DNA of 64,000 nt from Lederbergia panacisoli (GTDB lineage Bacteria; Bacillota; Bacilli; Bacillales; Bacillaceae_C). The stretch covers positions 372,001 through 436,000 of the forward strand of contig NZ_JANJGU010000001.1 in assembly GCF_024626525.1 (NCBI RefSeq), given 5' to 3'. The notes under the pieces are model-generated. The model saw only the letters and a list, made by a program, of their open reading frames with translations, was not told the DNA's origin and did not search any database. The position numbers and the translations under genes are program-made. This document shows positions 17,357-27,009 of the stretch, piece after piece (positions within the stretch are counted from its first letter, which is position 1; each line of letters opens with the position of its first letter).

Positions 17357-17866
17357 GTGCAAAAAAAATCAATTTTTATTATTTTTTATAAAAGCTTGTT
17401 TTCGTTTAAGGACATTGCCAAATTTAGATTCCTCGGTATAGGAAAATCCATTAACTATACCTTTTTTCTTGTATTACTGTACTTTTTACCTAGTCTTTAT
17501 AACACTTTAGTGTTAAAAGGGAATTCATCCAGCTTGTTGCCCGAACTTGATACTGGCAGTATCGCAATCATGCTCCCAATTTTTATCATCTTTATGTTCA
17601 TATTCAATACTGGAATTCTTTTTTTAAAGATATCTATTTTTGCCGGGGCCGCTTTAATAGTTGCAAGAATTTTAAAAAGGAAATTACCGTATCGGCAAAG
17701 CTGGAGATTGACGGCCTTTAGCATTACATTACCTACATTGCTTTTTGGTTTAGAGCCATTATTAAGCAAACCAATCCCATATGGTACATTTTTAGATATT
17801 TTGATAAGCATCATTTATATATTGTTTAGCATTAAAAAAATACCTCGTCCAAAAAAAATCTCATAA
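17357..17866 (+). CDS. yqgB: YqgB-like DUF1189 membrane protein
   Basis: 169 residues from a GTG start at 17357 (VQKKSIFIIFYKSLFSFKDIAKFR), which is preceded by a GAAGGAAG ribosome binding site; the frame is open to an ATG at 17330 that would contain this site and is less likely. Four to five hydrophobic segments (about 31-48, 64-80, 84-103, 120-136, 143-160) and the N-terminal FYKSLFSFKDIAKFRFLGIGKS pattern match DUF1189, an integral membrane family of unknown function. Transcribed divergently from sodA, as in B. subtilis. Confidence 0.75.
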   Translation: MQKKSIFIIFYKSLFSFKDIAKFRFLGIGKSINYTFFLVLLYFLPSLYNTLVLKGNSSSLLPELDTGSIAIMLPIFIIFMFIFNTGILFLKISIFAGAALIVARILKRKLPYRQSWRLTAFSITLPTLLFGLEPLLSKPIPYGTFLDILISIIYILFSIKKIPRPKKIS

Positions 17867-17916
17867 TATCCTAATTCTCTTCATATATTTGATACATCTT
17901 ATGAAGAGGCGGGGTA

Positions 17917-18258
17917 ATGATGAAAAAAATCGCAGCATTAATCGCAACACTCATTCTAATATACAGTGTTTATTATGATTTAACGACTGGAGTCATTCCT
18001 AGAAGTTCTGCCGAATCATCAGTACAAATAGTTGACATCCAAACCATTCCTGTTCAGCAGGATCCTTTTATGGAAGTAGAGATTAAACCAGGAGATACGG
18101 TCATTTCTATTATTGAAGGGTTGCAGCAAGGCCCATTGCCAGTTCCAATCGCTCAAATAGTCTCAGATTTTGAAGAATTAAACAATGGAGCTAAGCCTGA
18201 GCAAATTCAAATTGGGAAAACTTACAAATTTCCTGCATATAACCAACAAAATCGTTAA
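17917..18258 (+). CDS. yqfZ: YqfZ-like LysM-type secreted or membrane-anchored protein
   Basis: 113 residues. N-terminal hydrophobic helix (about 5-19) acts as signal or anchor. The C-terminal part (EVEIKPGDTVISIIEGLQQGPLPVPIAQIVSDFEELNNGAKPEQIQIGKTYKFPAY) fits a single LysM fold, which in other proteins binds peptidoglycan. It lies directly upstream of ispG in the same orientation, as yqfZ does near ispG in B. subtilis. Function unknown; a wall-associated role is inferred from LysM. Confidence 0.75.
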   Translation: MMKKIAALIATLILIYSVYYDLTTGVIPRSSAESSVQIVDIQTIPVQQDPFMEVEIKPGDTVISIIEGLQQGPLPVPIAQIVSDFEELNNGAKPEQIQIGKTYKFPAYNQQNR

Positions 18259-18366
18259 TTATAGCCAATCTGTTGTCAATTTAACAAAAAGATTGATACA
18301 ATATAGATGTAGTTTATTATCAATAGAGATAGTAAATCTTTATCTTTTTAAAGGAGAGAATTACCG

Positions 18367-19479
18367 TTGGGTGAAATTATACATCGTTCCAAAACGCGCC
18401 CGGTGAAAGTCGGTAACTTAACAATCGGGGGAAGCGACCAAGTTATTATCCAAAGTATGACAACAACAAAGACGCATGATGTCGATGCGACTGTACGTGA
18501 AATAGAACGTTTGGAAGAAGCAGGCTGTCAAATTGTCAGGGTTGCCTGTCCTGATGAAAGAGCCGCAAATGCGATCTCAGAAATCAAAAAGAGAATCAAT
18601 ATTCCACTCGTGGTTGATATACATTTCGACTATCGCCTTGCTTTAAAGGCGATCGAAGGCGGAGCAGATAAGATCAGAATTAATCCGGGAAACATTGGTA
18701 AACGTGAAAAAGTTGAAGAAGTCGTAAAAGCTGCAAAGGCAAAAGGGATTCCTATCCGGATTGGCGTCAATGCGGGAAGTCTCGAAAGACATATTCTTCA
18801 AAAGTATGGTTATCCGACTGCTGATGGTATGGTTGAGAGCGCCTTACATCATATTAAAATCTTAGAAGACTTGGATTTTCACGATATTATCGTTTCCATG
18901 AAGGCATCAGATGTACCCCTAGCAATTGAAGCATACGAAAAAGCTGCAAGAGCGTTTGATTATCCACTTCATCTAGGGATTACGGAAAGTGGTACATTAT
19001 TTGCCGGTACAGTAAAAAGTGCTGCGGGACTAGGTGCGATACTAAGTATGGGAATTGGCAACACTTTAAGAATTTCGCTTAGTGCGGACCCAGTTGAAGA
19101 GGTAAAAGTAGCACGTGAACTGTTAAAGTCTTTCGGACTGATTTCAAACGCGGCCACACTTGTTTCTTGCCCGACTTGCGGAAGAATTGAAATTGACTTA
19201 ATCAGTATTGCGAATGAAGTAGAAGAATATATCCAAAATATTAAGGCCCCTATTAAGGTATCCGTATTAGGCTGTGCAGTAAATGGTCCTGGGGAAGCAC
19301 GTGAAGCAGATATCGGTATTGCTGGTGCACGCGGTGAAGGGTTGCTATTTAAAAAAGGAAAAACAGTAAGAAAGGTTCCCGAAGCTACAATGGTCGAAGA
19401 ATTGAAGAAAGAAATTGACTTAATGGCTGCGGAATATTTTAAAAAACAAGAAGAAGAAAAACAACAATTATTAAATTAA
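18367..19479 (+). CDS. ispG: IspG, flavodoxin-dependent (E)-4-hydroxy-3-methylbut-2-enyl-diphosphate synthase
   Basis: 370 residues from a TTG start with ribosome binding site AAAGGAGAG. Cytosolic 4Fe-4S enzyme of the MEP isoprenoid pathway converting MEcPP to HMBPP; the next step enzyme, IspH, is encoded at 27010-27966 in this window. TIM-barrel part from about 5 to 260 ([32 protein letters not shown]), and the C-terminal cluster domain with cysteines in [12 protein letters not shown] and [11 protein letters not shown]. Near-identical in pattern to the B. subtilis protein. Confidence 0.97.
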   Translation: MGEIIHRSKTRPVKVGNLTIGGSDQVIIQSMTTTKTHDVDATVREIERLEEAGCQIVRVACPDERAANAISEIKKRINIPLVVDIHFDYRLALKAIEGGADKIRINPGNIGKREKVEEVVKAAKAKGIPIRIGVNAGSLERHILQKYGYPTADGMVESALHHIKILEDLDFHDIIVSMKASDVPLAIEAYEKAARAFDYPLHLGITESGTLFAGTVKSAAGLGAILSMGIGNTLRISLSADPVEEVKVARELLKSFGLISNAATLVSCPTCGRIEIDLISIANEVEEYIQNIKAPIKVSVLGCAVNGPGEAREADIGIAGARGEGLLFKKGKTVRKVPEATMVEELKKEIDLMAAEYFKKQEEEKQQLLN

Positions 19480-19492
19480 TTTACAAGGGGCT

Positions 19493-19513
19493 GTCCATGG
19501 ACGGCTCCTTTAT
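19493..19513 (+). terminator. Probable intrinsic terminator of ispG
   Basis: AAGGGGCTGTCC pairs with GGACGGCTCCTT (G-U pairs allowed), followed by TTTATT, 14 bases after the ispG stop. Confidence 0.6.
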
Positions 19514-19540
19514 TACAACTAAAGGAGAATGATTTTTTAC

Positions 19541-20131
19541 ATGCAAAAAAGATTTGGAATTGATATTGATGGAACTGTGACTTGTCCTACGTCCCTCATT
19601 CCTCATATCAATAAAGAGTTCCAGTTAAATATTACATTAGATGATCTAACCGAATATGAGCTGACTGATTGTTTACAAATTGAAAAGGAATCGTTCTATA
19701 AATGGTTTATAAAGACGGAACCGGTTATCTATGCTGAGTCCCCTCTTGCAGATGGTGCCAAGCCCATTTTATCAAAATGGATAAAAGAACATGAATTGTT
19801 TTTTATAAGTGCGAGAAGCCAAACACTTTTTGATGTTACTACAAAATGGTTTCATACACATGACATCCAATACCACCATATTGAATTAATAGGTTCACAC
19901 GATAAAGTTGGAACAGCAAAGAAACACAATATTGATTTATTTTTTGAAGACAAGCATGATAATGCTGTTGATATTTCTGAAGAACTAAATATCCCAGTCA
20001 TTTTGTTCGATACTCCATACAACAGAAAGCCTTCCCCAGAGAATGTCATTCGTGTCCATAGCTGGGAGGAAGCAGAAAATTGGGTGGGAAATTGGATCAA
20101 AGTGGAAAAGGAAATGAAAAAAGAAGCCTAA
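19541..20131 (+). CDS. yqfW: YqfW, HAD-superfamily 5'(3')-nucleotidase-like protein
   Basis: 196 residues from the ATG at 19541, which has an AAAGGAG site 12 bases upstream; an in-frame start at 19529 lies inside that site. The HAD motif I FGIDIDGTV (nucleophile Asp and second Asp) is at the N-terminus, motif II is FFISARS near 90, and the late acidic motif is DLFFEDKHDNA near 135. This matches the deoxyribonucleotidase-like UPF0655/YqfW group. The exact substrate is unproven. Confidence 0.82.
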   Translation: MQKRFGIDIDGTVTCPTSLIPHINKEFQLNITLDDLTEYELTDCLQIEKESFYKWFIKTEPVIYAESPLADGAKPILSKWIKEHELFFISARSQTLFDVTTKWFHTHDIQYHHIELIGSHDKVGTAKKHNIDLFFEDKHDNAVDISEELNIPVILFDTPYNRKPSPENVIRVHSWEEAENWVGNWIKVEKEMKKEA

Positions 20132-20173
20132 GCCGGTGAGGGCACTAAAAAAGGTCCTACCTTAAACGTGGTT

Positions 20174-20305
20174 GTTGATTTGCGCTCCAGGTGCTTCGCT
20201 TTCCGCGGGCGGGTACGGGAAGCCTCTTCGGCGCTAGCGCCTGTGGGGTCTCCCCTGTTCCGTACTCCCGCAGGAGTCTCAGCACCTTCCGCTCCAATCT
20301 ACAGT
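20174..20305. repeat. Intergenic repeat R3 (module A)
   Basis: Starts GTTGATTTGCGCTCCAGG and ends TTCCGCTCCAATC, with internal GCGCTAGCGCCTGTGGGG and CCGTACTCCCGCAGGAGTC. It is the plain form of module A without B or C, in the orientation opposite to R4. It lies between yqfW and an unknown gene. Confidence 0.82.
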
Positions 20306-20432
20306 GTTTAAAAATTTACAAACAACCTTCAACCCATCCAGTATAAAAAAGGTATTGTACCTCGTTCAGCGAACTGGACAAATTCGTTGAACACTAGTTC
20401 CACTAGGTTGAAGGAGAATAAATTATTGTATA

Positions 20433-20783
20433 TCACCTTGTGAAATATTGATAACTAACACTTTGTGTCACATTCCCTTTTTCAAATACTAAAGCATTTG
20501 ACAGCTCTCTACTTTCCAAAAACAGCCACCCATCCTCTTCCATCATTTTAATGAAAGGCTCCATTTTCCCTCGTTTCACCAAATATCCGTAAATCCCATC
20601 TACTTCATCTACTGTACCCTTTACTTTAGCTATTTCTTTATCTTGAAACATAATTTTAGACATAGCTACAGCTAACGGTATAGGGTTTCCTTCTTGGAAA
20701 ATCACATCCTTTTTTTGAAATACAAAGATAGATAATATGCTAACTATTAATATTGTTATAATAAAAAATTTTGATTTTAACAT
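20433..20783 (-). CDS. Unknown membrane-anchored small protein
   Basis: 116 residues with a clear N-terminal signal anchor (KSKFFIITILIVSILSIFVF, about 3-22), then a soluble domain outside the membrane (MSKIMFQDKEIAKVKGTVDEVDGIYGYLVKRGKMEPFIKMMEEDGWLFLESRELSNALVFEKGN). A GGAGGG ribosome binding site precedes the ATG. I do not recognise the family. It stands alone between two module A repeats (R3, R4), so it may be a strain-variable insertion in the otherwise syntenic yqfW-zur interval. Confidence 0.7.
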   Translation of the reverse strand: MLKSKFFIITILIVSILSIFVFQKKDVIFQEGNPIPLAVAMSKIMFQDKEIAKVKGTVDEVDGIYGYLVKRGKMEPFIKMMEEDGWLFLESRELSNALVFEKGNVTQSVSYQYFTR

Positions 20784-21150
20784 AAAATCCCCTCCTTTTT
20801 ATATAATTCAATCCCCCTCTTTACTTCCCTGCCAGTTTGTTTAATAAGGATTTCGACAAAAAGTGTGGTTAATCCTTTTGGGTCATGGCACCCGATAGTG
20901 AAAAAAGAAAAGCTATCATAGTGACAGCTCTGTTGTTGTTTCTTGCACATCATTTAAATGCCAGAAACAAAATTATTCCATGGTGCAACTAAATAGTAAA
21001 TAGCCATATATGGACTAAAAATCATTGACTGTTGATTTTTGGTACCCACCCACTGGATATTAAAACCTATTATAATAGCAAAAAAGTATAATCCGATTAT
21101 TTAAGAGGAGTTATACCTTTTTTAATAAATGTAGACTAATATAAGAACCT

Positions 21151-21283
21151 GTTGATTGGAGTGGAAGACGGCGAAGACTCCTGCGGGAGTACGTGGTAGG
21201 GGAGACCCCGCAGGCGCTTTAGCGCCGAGGAGGCTCCCCAGCTCGCCCGCGGAAAGCGAAGCCGCCTGGAGCGGATATCAACA
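21151..21283. repeat. Intergenic repeat R4 (module A)
   Basis: Begins GTTGATTGGAGTGGAAG, contains GACTCCTGCGGGAGTACG, GCGCTTTAGCGCCGAGGAGGC and GCGGAAAGCGAAGCCGCC, and ends GGAGCGGATATCAAC. Plain module A in the orientation opposite to R3. The rest of the 560-base gap (20784-21150) shows only AT-rich sequence with nothing I can identify. Confidence 0.85.
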
Positions 21284-21344
21284 GCCTTGTTTTAGGCATC
21301 TATATTTATAAGAACTTTTTCCAGTACCTTCACAGTTTCAAAAC

Positions 21345-21779
21345 CTATGCACTTTCGCTTTTCTTACACAAAGGACACTTCCCATAAATTTCAAATTTAT
21401 GATCTGCTACATCATATTCCTTTAAGTCTTCCGTTACAAAGTCCATAGGGCAAGCGCCAATTGCCTTAGTGCTGCCGCAGTCCATACAGATGAAATGATG
21501 ATGATGATTGTGCAACGAGCACCTATATCGAAAATTCTTCTCACCGGAGAGTTCAGTCGATTCAAGAATACCTAGTTTATTAAATAAAGAGAGATTACGG
21601 TAGATTGTATCGAAACTAAGTCCAGGATATTCATCATTCATCATCTCAAGTAATTCTTTTGCAGTTAAATACTTATCACTTCTTGAAAATATTTCAAGTA
21701 TTCTTTCACGCTTTCCCGTTACTTTATAACCTTTATTTTTAACTATATGAATTGCTTCATTAATATTCAATAACCTCAC
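21345..21779 (-). CDS. zur: Zur, zinc-responsive Fur-family repressor
   Basis: 144 residues. A winged-helix DNA-binding half ([28 protein letters not shown] ... [19 protein letters not shown]) precedes a dimerisation/metal half with [14 protein letters not shown] and KCPLCKK, the two CxxC structural zinc motifs of the family. It overlaps znuB by 4 bases (ATGA), so it is in one operon with zinc uptake genes; this context assigns Zur rather than Fur or PerR. It should repress the cluster via the box at 23430-23450. Confidence 0.92.
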   Translation of the reverse strand: MRLLNINEAIHIVKNKGYKVTGKRERILEIFSRSDKYLTAKELLEMMNDEYPGLSFDTIYRNLSLFNKLGILESTELSGEKNFRYRCSLHNHHHHFICMDCGSTKAIGACPMDFVTEDLKEYDVADHKFEIYGKCPLCKKSESA

Positions 21780-22627
21780 CTCACCTTTATTGGCCTCTGC
21801 CCCTGAGTACGTTTATAAATTATAATCCCTAAAAGTATAAGAATTGATATTATAACAATCGTCCCTCCTGGTGCAAGATCTAAATAGTAGGCACTGATTA
21901 GTCCACCTATAACTGAAATCTCACCAAATAGTATCGATAAAAAGATCGTTTGCTTAAATCCTCTTGCTATCCGCATACTTGCCGCAACGGGTAATGTCAT
22001 AAGGGCGGAAACGAGCAATATGCCTACAATTCGCATGGATGCGGCTATTACTAACGCAATCAAAACCATAAATAATAAATGTATGCTTTTTGCGGGTATA
22101 CCCGAAACTTTAGCATGTTCTTCATCAAAGGATAAGAGGAAAAGTTCTTTATATAAGAATAAGATGATTAAACCGACAAACACGCTTATTCCCAAAATTA
22201 CATACAAATCAATCCTGCTTACAGCACTTACACTCCCAAATAAATAATTTAATAAGTCTGTATTAAATCCATCTGCAAGGGAAATGAAAATTACTCCTAT
22301 TCCGATCCCGCCCGATAAAATAATGGGGATGGCCAATTCCTGATAATGTTTATATACCATCCTTAATCTTTCAATCAGTATTGATCCAATGACTGAGAAT
22401 CCCATCCCAAAATAAAGCGGGTTCATGCCGGCAAACATGATTGTTTTTTTACTTAAGAATAGGCTTGCTGCAATACCTGCTAATGTAACATGGCTTAACG
22501 CGTCAGCAATTAAGGATAATCTTCTTACAACAATAAATGTTCCTAATAATGGAGCTATAAGACCAATTAGTATACCTGTCAAAAATGTATTTTGTAAAAA
22601 TTCATAATGAAAAATCGCAGAAATCAT
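21776..22627 (-). CDS. znuB: ZnuB-type zinc ABC transporter permease
   Basis: 283 residues with eight to nine hydrophobic segments of the ABC-3 metal permease family ([30 protein letters not shown] at the N-terminus; [27 protein letters not shown] near 200). It forms the membrane channel partner of the ATPase encoded upstream. Start and stop codons overlap with znuC (ATGA) and with zur (ATGA). Zinc specificity is inferred from zur and the Zur-like operator. Confidence 0.9.
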   Translation of the reverse strand: MISAIFHYEFLQNTFLTGILIGLIAPLLGTFIVVRRLSLIADALSHVTLAGIAASLFLSKKTIMFAGMNPLYFGMGFSVIGSILIERLRMVYKHYQELAIPIILSGGIGIGVIFISLADGFNTDLLNYLFGSVSAVSRIDLYVILGISVFVGLIILFLYKELFLLSFDEEHAKVSGIPAKSIHLLFMVLIALVIAASMRIVGILLVSALMTLPVAASMRIARGFKQTIFLSILFGEISVIGGLISAYYLDLAPGGTIVIISILILLGIIIYKRTQGQRPIKVR

Positions 22628-23412
22628 CTAGTTATACCACCTTCTTCTAAATGAGCATGGTCATGAGAAATCAGGTGGACATCGTGTTGGTAAATGGAAG
22701 ATAAATCATCCGTATTGAACTTTTCAAAGTCCTCCACTGCACCATGGAAGTGTAATTTCTTATTTAAGCATGCTACATGTGTTACCTTATTCGTGATTGT
22801 CCCGATATCATGTGTTACAAGTATTAATGTAATCCCACGTTCTTTATTCAGCTTTTCCAGCATATTATAAAACGATTTGACGTTTTCTTCATCTACACCT
22901 ACTGTCGGTTCATCTAATATCAATACATCAGGTTTTGACACGATGGCACGAGCAATAAACACTCTTTGCTGCTGCCCTCCGGAAAGCTCTCCGATATTTT
23001 TTTTGGAAAAACGGCTCATCCCTACCGACTCTATGGCTGCCTTAATTTCTTTTTGCTGATCTTTTCTAATAAAATGGAATAGCCCTAATTTACCTGTTAA
23101 GCCACTCGCGACTACCTCAAAAACCGTTGCAGGAAATCCACTATTAAATGAGTTTGCTTTTTGCGAAACGTATCCAATGCGGTCCCATTCTTTAAATTTA
23201 GCCTGTGGCTGCCCAAATAATAAAACCTTTCCGCTCTGAGGTTTTGCAAGTCCAAGAATTATTTTTAATAGGGTGGATTTACCAGACCCATTTGGTCCAA
23301 CAAGCCCTAAAAAAGCTCCCTTCGGAACATTAAGATCAATATGTTCAAGAACGTTTTCTCTTTCATATCGAAAATTCAAATCTGTAATTTGAATAATAGA
23401 ATCATTGTTCAT
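22624..23412 (-). CDS. znuC: ZnuC-type zinc ABC transporter ATPase
   Basis: 262 residues. Walker A GPNGSGKST near 37, Q-loop VSQKA near 82, signature LSGGQQQR near 142, Walker B VLILDEPTVGVD near 162, H-loop VTHD near 198. The C-terminus is rich in histidine (HDVHLISHDHAHLEEGG), common in metal-transport ATPases. First gene of the znuC-znuB-zur operon. No gene for the zinc-binding lipoprotein (ZnuA) lies in this window; it must be encoded elsewhere if present. Confidence 0.9.
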   Translation of the reverse strand: MNNDSIIQITDLNFRYERENVLEHIDLNVPKGAFLGLVGPNGSGKSTLLKIILGLAKPQSGKVLLFGQPQAKFKEWDRIGYVSQKANSFNSGFPATVFEVVASGLTGKLGLFHFIRKDQQKEIKAAIESVGMSRFSKKNIGELSGGQQQRVFIARAIVSKPDVLILDEPTVGVDEENVKSFYNMLEKLNKERGITLILVTHDIGTITNKVTHVACLNKKLHFHGAVEDFEKFNTDDLSSIYQHDVHLISHDHAHLEEGGITR

Positions 23413-23429
23413 AGAAAAACTTCCTTTTT

Positions 23430-23450
23430 AAATAAGAATCATTACGATTT
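23430..23450. promoter_or_regulatory. Probable Zur operator upstream of znuC
   Basis: The 21-base site is an imperfect inverted repeat centred on the C after GAAT, right half ATTACGATTT. It agrees closely with the Bacillus Zur box (AAATCGTAAT-N-ATTACGATTT); the left half (AAATAAGAAT) deviates at three bases. It lies 17 bases before the znuC start, in the divergent znuC/yqfT gap. Confidence 0.7.
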
Positions 23451-23528
23451 GGTTCAATGAAATTATACACAATACTGTCACGAATGACAACTATCCTACA
23501 TACATTTTTGAATAGGGGTGAATTCAAA

Positions 23529-23783
23529 ATGAAATTTATACAAAATATGGTTAATATGAAGATAAATGTGATGACAACGGATGAATTAATGAAATACGCG
23601 GGTCAGTATAATATTAAACTTTCAAGACCGCAAGCAGAGAAAATTGCTGCATTTTTAAGAGGAAAAAATTTTGATGTTTTTGATGACAAATCGAGATCGC
23701 AAATTATTAGAGAAGTTGCAAAAATAGCCGGACCAAATACAGCAAAGGAAATTAATAAACTTTTTATACAGCTAACGAGATAA
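23529..23783 (+). CDS. yqfT: YqfT-like DUF2624 protein
   Basis: 84 residues from the ATG at 23529, which has AGGGGTG upstream; the frame is open back to 23457 but that part crosses the promoter region. Sequence MKFIQNMVNMKINVMTTDELMKYAGQYNIKLSRPQAEKIAAFLRGKNFDVFD matches the DUF2624/YqfT family, a small, helical, probably cytosolic protein of unknown function. Position between the zinc cluster and nfo matches B. subtilis. Confidence 0.82.
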   Translation: MKFIQNMVNMKINVMTTDELMKYAGQYNIKLSRPQAEKIAAFLRGKNFDVFDDKSRSQIIREVAKIAGPNTAKEINKLFIQLTR

Positions 23784-23821
23784 ACTAAAAATGTGCCAGA
23801 GCTGGGTCTAGACAGTGAAAT

Positions 23822-23886
23822 GGCTGTCTATAGGGTTAATTGTCTCTCACACTTACATATAGACAATATACAATAGACAGCCTTTT
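23822..23886. terminator. Long two-part hairpin between convergent yqfT and nfo
   Basis: Outer arms GGCTGTCTAT (23822-23831) and ATAGACAGCC (23873-23882) enclose inner arms ATTGTCT (23839-23845) and AGACAAT (23861-23867); TTTT follows on the plus strand. Probably ends yqfT transcription. Confidence 0.65.
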
Positions 23887-23896
23887 CATTTAATTA

Positions 23897-24799
23897 TTAC
23901 TTTACTAATGTCTCCATGATTTCTTCACGTAACTGCTCATTAAAAAAACCGCTCTTAATCATATCAATCTCATGTTTATATGGGGCTTTTTTATTATTTT
24001 TGTCCTCGCCAACATATGGTGTTTCCAATATTTTTGGTACATGCATTAATTGAGGGTGATTGATAATATAGCTTAAAGCAGGAAAACCGATATGGCCAAA
24101 ACCAATATTTTCATGCCTGTCTTTTTTCGCTCCACATTCATTTTTACTGTCATTAATATGAAGGACTTTGATGCGGTCAATTCCAATGATCTTATCAAAT
24201 TGCCCAAGAACTCCATCAAAATCATTTACGATATCATACCCTGAATCATGTGTATGACAAGTATCAAAACAAATTGATAGTTTATCATTATGATGAACTC
24301 CGTTAATGATTTCAGCTAGTTCCTCGAAGGTTCTTCCACATTCCGATCCTTTTCCAGCCATAGTCTCGAGGGCAATTTGTACTTCCTGTTCTTCTGTTAA
24401 TACCTCGTTTAATCCCTCAATGATTTTTCGAATGCCCTTTTCTGCACCTTCCCCTACATGCGCGCCGGGATGAAGCACAATTTGCCTAGATCCGATGGCA
24501 GCCGTTCTTTCAATTTCAGAGCGAAGGAAATCGACTCCTAGTTGAAATGTCGCTGGGTTAACCGCATTCCCAATATTAATAATATACGGGGCATGAACAA
24601 TGATTTCATCAATCCCATTTTCCTTCATATGAAGCTGTCCTGCTTCAATATTTAAATCCTCTATTTTCTTTCTTCTCGTATTTTGCGGAGCACCTGTATA
24701 AACCATGAAGGTATTAGCTCCGTAAGATATTGCTTCTTCACTTGCAGCAAGCAGCATTTTTTTTCCACTCATAGATACGTGCGAACCTATTTTTAACAT
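23897..24799 (-). CDS. nfo: Nfo, endonuclease IV
   Basis: 300 residues. Zinc-dependent AP endonuclease of base excision repair, TIM-barrel fold. Family signatures present in order: [17 protein letters not shown] at the N-terminus, [10 protein letters not shown] near 108, [10 protein letters not shown] near 144, [13 protein letters not shown] near 177, [22 protein letters not shown] near 217 and KILETPY near 263. These carry the His, Asp and Glu metal ligands. 19 bases downstream of cshB, same strand, likely co-transcribed. Confidence 0.95.
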   Translation of the reverse strand: MLKIGSHVSMSGKKMLLAASEEAISYGANTFMVYTGAPQNTRRKKIEDLNIEAGQLHMKENGIDEIIVHAPYIINIGNAVNPATFQLGVDFLRSEIERTAAIGSRQIVLHPGAHVGEGAEKGIRKIIEGLNEVLTEEQEVQIALETMAGKGSECGRTFEELAEIINGVHHNDKLSICFDTCHTHDSGYDIVNDFDGVLGQFDKIIGIDRIKVLHINDSKNECGAKKDRHENIGFGHIGFPALSYIINHPQLMHVPKILETPYVGEDKNNKKAPYKHEIDMIKSGFFNEQLREEIMETLVK

Positions 24800-24818
24800 G
24801 TTTCCCTCTCCACTTCTC

Positions 24819-26132
24819 TTATTTTTTTCTGTTTTTCATTTTTCTTTCCCGTCTTTTAATTTGTTCTCTTTGAACTTCCATCTTCTTTTTATAACCAGGT
24901 TTTACCTTTTGAGGCTTTCTTACTAGTTGCCTTGCTTTCACTTCTTCATCGGTCGCTGTTTTAGTCCGATTTTTCCTACGATTACGTTCAGTTGTTTCAA
25001 CCCAGTTGCCATGTTGAAGATCCAAATAGGAAAACTCAATACCCATTTTGTCTAATCGTATTAATGCATCTTCATCCGATGGCTCATAAATGGTAACAGC
25101 TAGTCCCTTATTACCGGCTCTCGCTGTCCGTCCAGTTCGGTGAATATAAAAGTCAAGGTCGCGAGGCAGCTCATAATTAATGATATGACTGACTCCTTCA
25201 ATATCAATCCCTCTTGCTGCAAGATCAGTGGCAACAATATATTGGAAATCTAAATTTCTAATCTGCTTCATTACTTTTTTACGTTCGCGAGGACTAATAT
25301 CTCCGTGTAGTCTTCCTACCTTTAGACCACGTTCAAGTAGTTGATCAGTCACTTGGTCAGCCATTTGTTTCGTATTCGTAAATACGATCGCCAAATACGG
25401 GTTATAAGAATTCAAAATATTAGTTAATAAATCTATTTTCACCCTACTTTTTAAAGGTACCAATATATGTTCTATGTTTTCTGCTGAGCGTTGTTGTGGT
25501 TGTACTTGTTCAAATACAGGGTTTTCCATATATTTTTTAAGGAAAGGTTTTAATTTCTCGGGAATTGTTGCAGAAAAGACGAGCATTTGCAAATTCTTGG
25601 GCATTTTCCCTGCAATTTGATCTACATCATGTAAAAACCCCATATCAAGCATTAAATCCGCTTCATCCACAACTAATAGTGAAGCAGTATGGACAAACAA
25701 GGCTTGCTCATTAATTAGATCGTTTATTCTCCCTGGGGTGCCAACGACGACATGTGGTTGTTGTTTCAACTTATCTATATCTCTTTGCTTGTCTGTTCCC
25801 CCAATATAACACTTAGCTGATATTTTGTTTTCTTCATCATGCTTTACTATCTTTAATATTTCTTGATATATCTGGTTGGCTAGTTCACGAGTAGGAGCTG
25901 TAATTACAGCCTGTACTTGTTGAATATTCGGGTTGATTGATTCAAGTAACGGAAATAAATAGGAATGGGTTTTTCCAGTACCTGTCTGGGATTGGCCAAT
26001 TGCATTTTCACCTTTTAAAACTAAAGGAATGATTTTTTTCTGTATTTCCGTCGGTTCACTAAATCTTAGTTCTTCAATGGCATTATTTATAAATGATTTA
26101 AAATTATATTGAGTAAAATTATTCTTATTCAT
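24819..26132 (-). CDS. cshB: CshB, DEAD-box RNA helicase
   Basis: 437 residues from the ATG at 26132 ([14 protein letters not shown]), preceded by GAAGGAG; the frame is open to 26171 but the upstream part contains that site. Helicase motifs: Q motif region, [50 protein letters not shown]. The C-terminal tail is strongly basic ([23 protein letters not shown]), as in CshB. It unwinds RNA, with a role in cold adaptation and RNA turnover known for the family. Confidence 0.92.
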   Translation of the reverse strand: MNKNNFTQYNFKSFINNAIEELRFSEPTEIQKKIIPLVLKGENAIGQSQTGTGKTHSYLFPLLESINPNIQQVQAVITAPTRELANQIYQEILKIVKHDEENKISAKCYIGGTDKQRDIDKLKQQPHVVVGTPGRINDLINEQALFVHTASLLVVDEADLMLDMGFLHDVDQIAGKMPKNLQMLVFSATIPEKLKPFLKKYMENPVFEQVQPQQRSAENIEHILVPLKSRVKIDLLTNILNSYNPYLAIVFTNTKQMADQVTDQLLERGLKVGRLHGDISPRERKKVMKQIRNLDFQYIVATDLAARGIDIEGVSHIINYELPRDLDFYIHRTGRTARAGNKGLAVTIYEPSDEDALIRLDKMGIEFSYLDLQHGNWVETTERNRRKNRTKTATDEEVKARQLVRKPQKVKPGYKKKMEVQREQIKRRERKMKNRKK

Positions 26133-26316
26133 TACTTCAACTCCTTCATTAAGGGAAATCCCTCCGAACAATTATAAACTATAAAGAGTGCATGCACAAT
26201 TTAAGTAAGCTAATAGTGATAAAAGCCTGTTAAATCCACATCAATAACGGCTAATAACCAAACTTTTACTTTTTTCCTGCATAATATATCAATAGAGGAA
26301 GGGAGTGAGATTAATT

Positions 26317-26904
26317 ATGTTCGGTAATCGAATGCCAGGAGGCATGCCGCCTATGTTCGGAGGTCCTTCAATGGGAGCACGTGCTTTTGGCAGAGCAGCC
26401 GGAGGGGCACAGCAGTTTGGTCCTAATGCAGGAGGAGGAAATATGTTGGCAAGACTTTTTCAAAGGCAAGGCGCTGGATCAATAGCCGCAAGAGCCCCAC
26501 AAGCAGCAAACATGTTTTCTCGTGGAGTCGGCCAAACTTCAATGCTTCAAGGCTTAACCAATCCCGGAACAATCAATAACTTTTTAAGTAATACACAAAA
26601 TGTTCTAAATACAGCTAGGCAAATTGGTCCATTAGTACAACAATACGGTCCTATGGTTAGGAATCTACCAGCTATGTGGCGTCTCTATAAAGGATTTAAA
26701 GATTTACCAGCTGGAGATTCAGACGATGATTCTAAAGCAAAGTCTGAGGAAACAAAAACTGAATCGGTAAAAACTAAAAATCAATCAGCGAAAAAAACAA
26801 CCATAAATGCATCAAAAGTAGTTGATGAACAAAAGAAAAGTGTAAATGGGTCTGTAACAACTAGAAAAAAAGGTGAATCTGTTCCAAAATTATATATTCC
26901 GTAA
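26317..26904 (+). CDS. yqfQ: YqfQ/VrrA-like protein
   Basis: 195 residues from the ATG at 26317 with GGAAGGGAG upstream. The N-terminus is rich in Met, Gly, Pro and Ala (MFGNRMPGGMPPMFGGPSMGARAFG); the middle (IGPLVQQYGPMVRNLPAMWRLYKGFKDLP) matches the VrrA/YqfQ family, and the tail is a low-complexity Ser/Lys/Thr region. In Bacillus anthracis vrrA contains a variable tandem repeat used for typing; here no such perfect repeat is present. Function unknown. Confidence 0.78.
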   Translation: MFGNRMPGGMPPMFGGPSMGARAFGRAAGGAQQFGPNAGGGNMLARLFQRQGAGSIAARAPQAANMFSRGVGQTSMLQGLTNPGTINNFLSNTQNVLNTARQIGPLVQQYGPMVRNLPAMWRLYKGFKDLPAGDSDDDSKAKSEETKTESVKTKNQSAKKTTINASKVVDEQKKSVNGSVTTRKKGESVPKLYIP

Positions 26905-27009
26905 TCTTGGTTAAATCCTCCATTCATTGGCTTTTTTACAGATGTCCTATATAATAAGGTTGTAAGTTCAATAGATGAAGGCAGTTGCCTCTAATTAGGA
27001 GGATTATAG

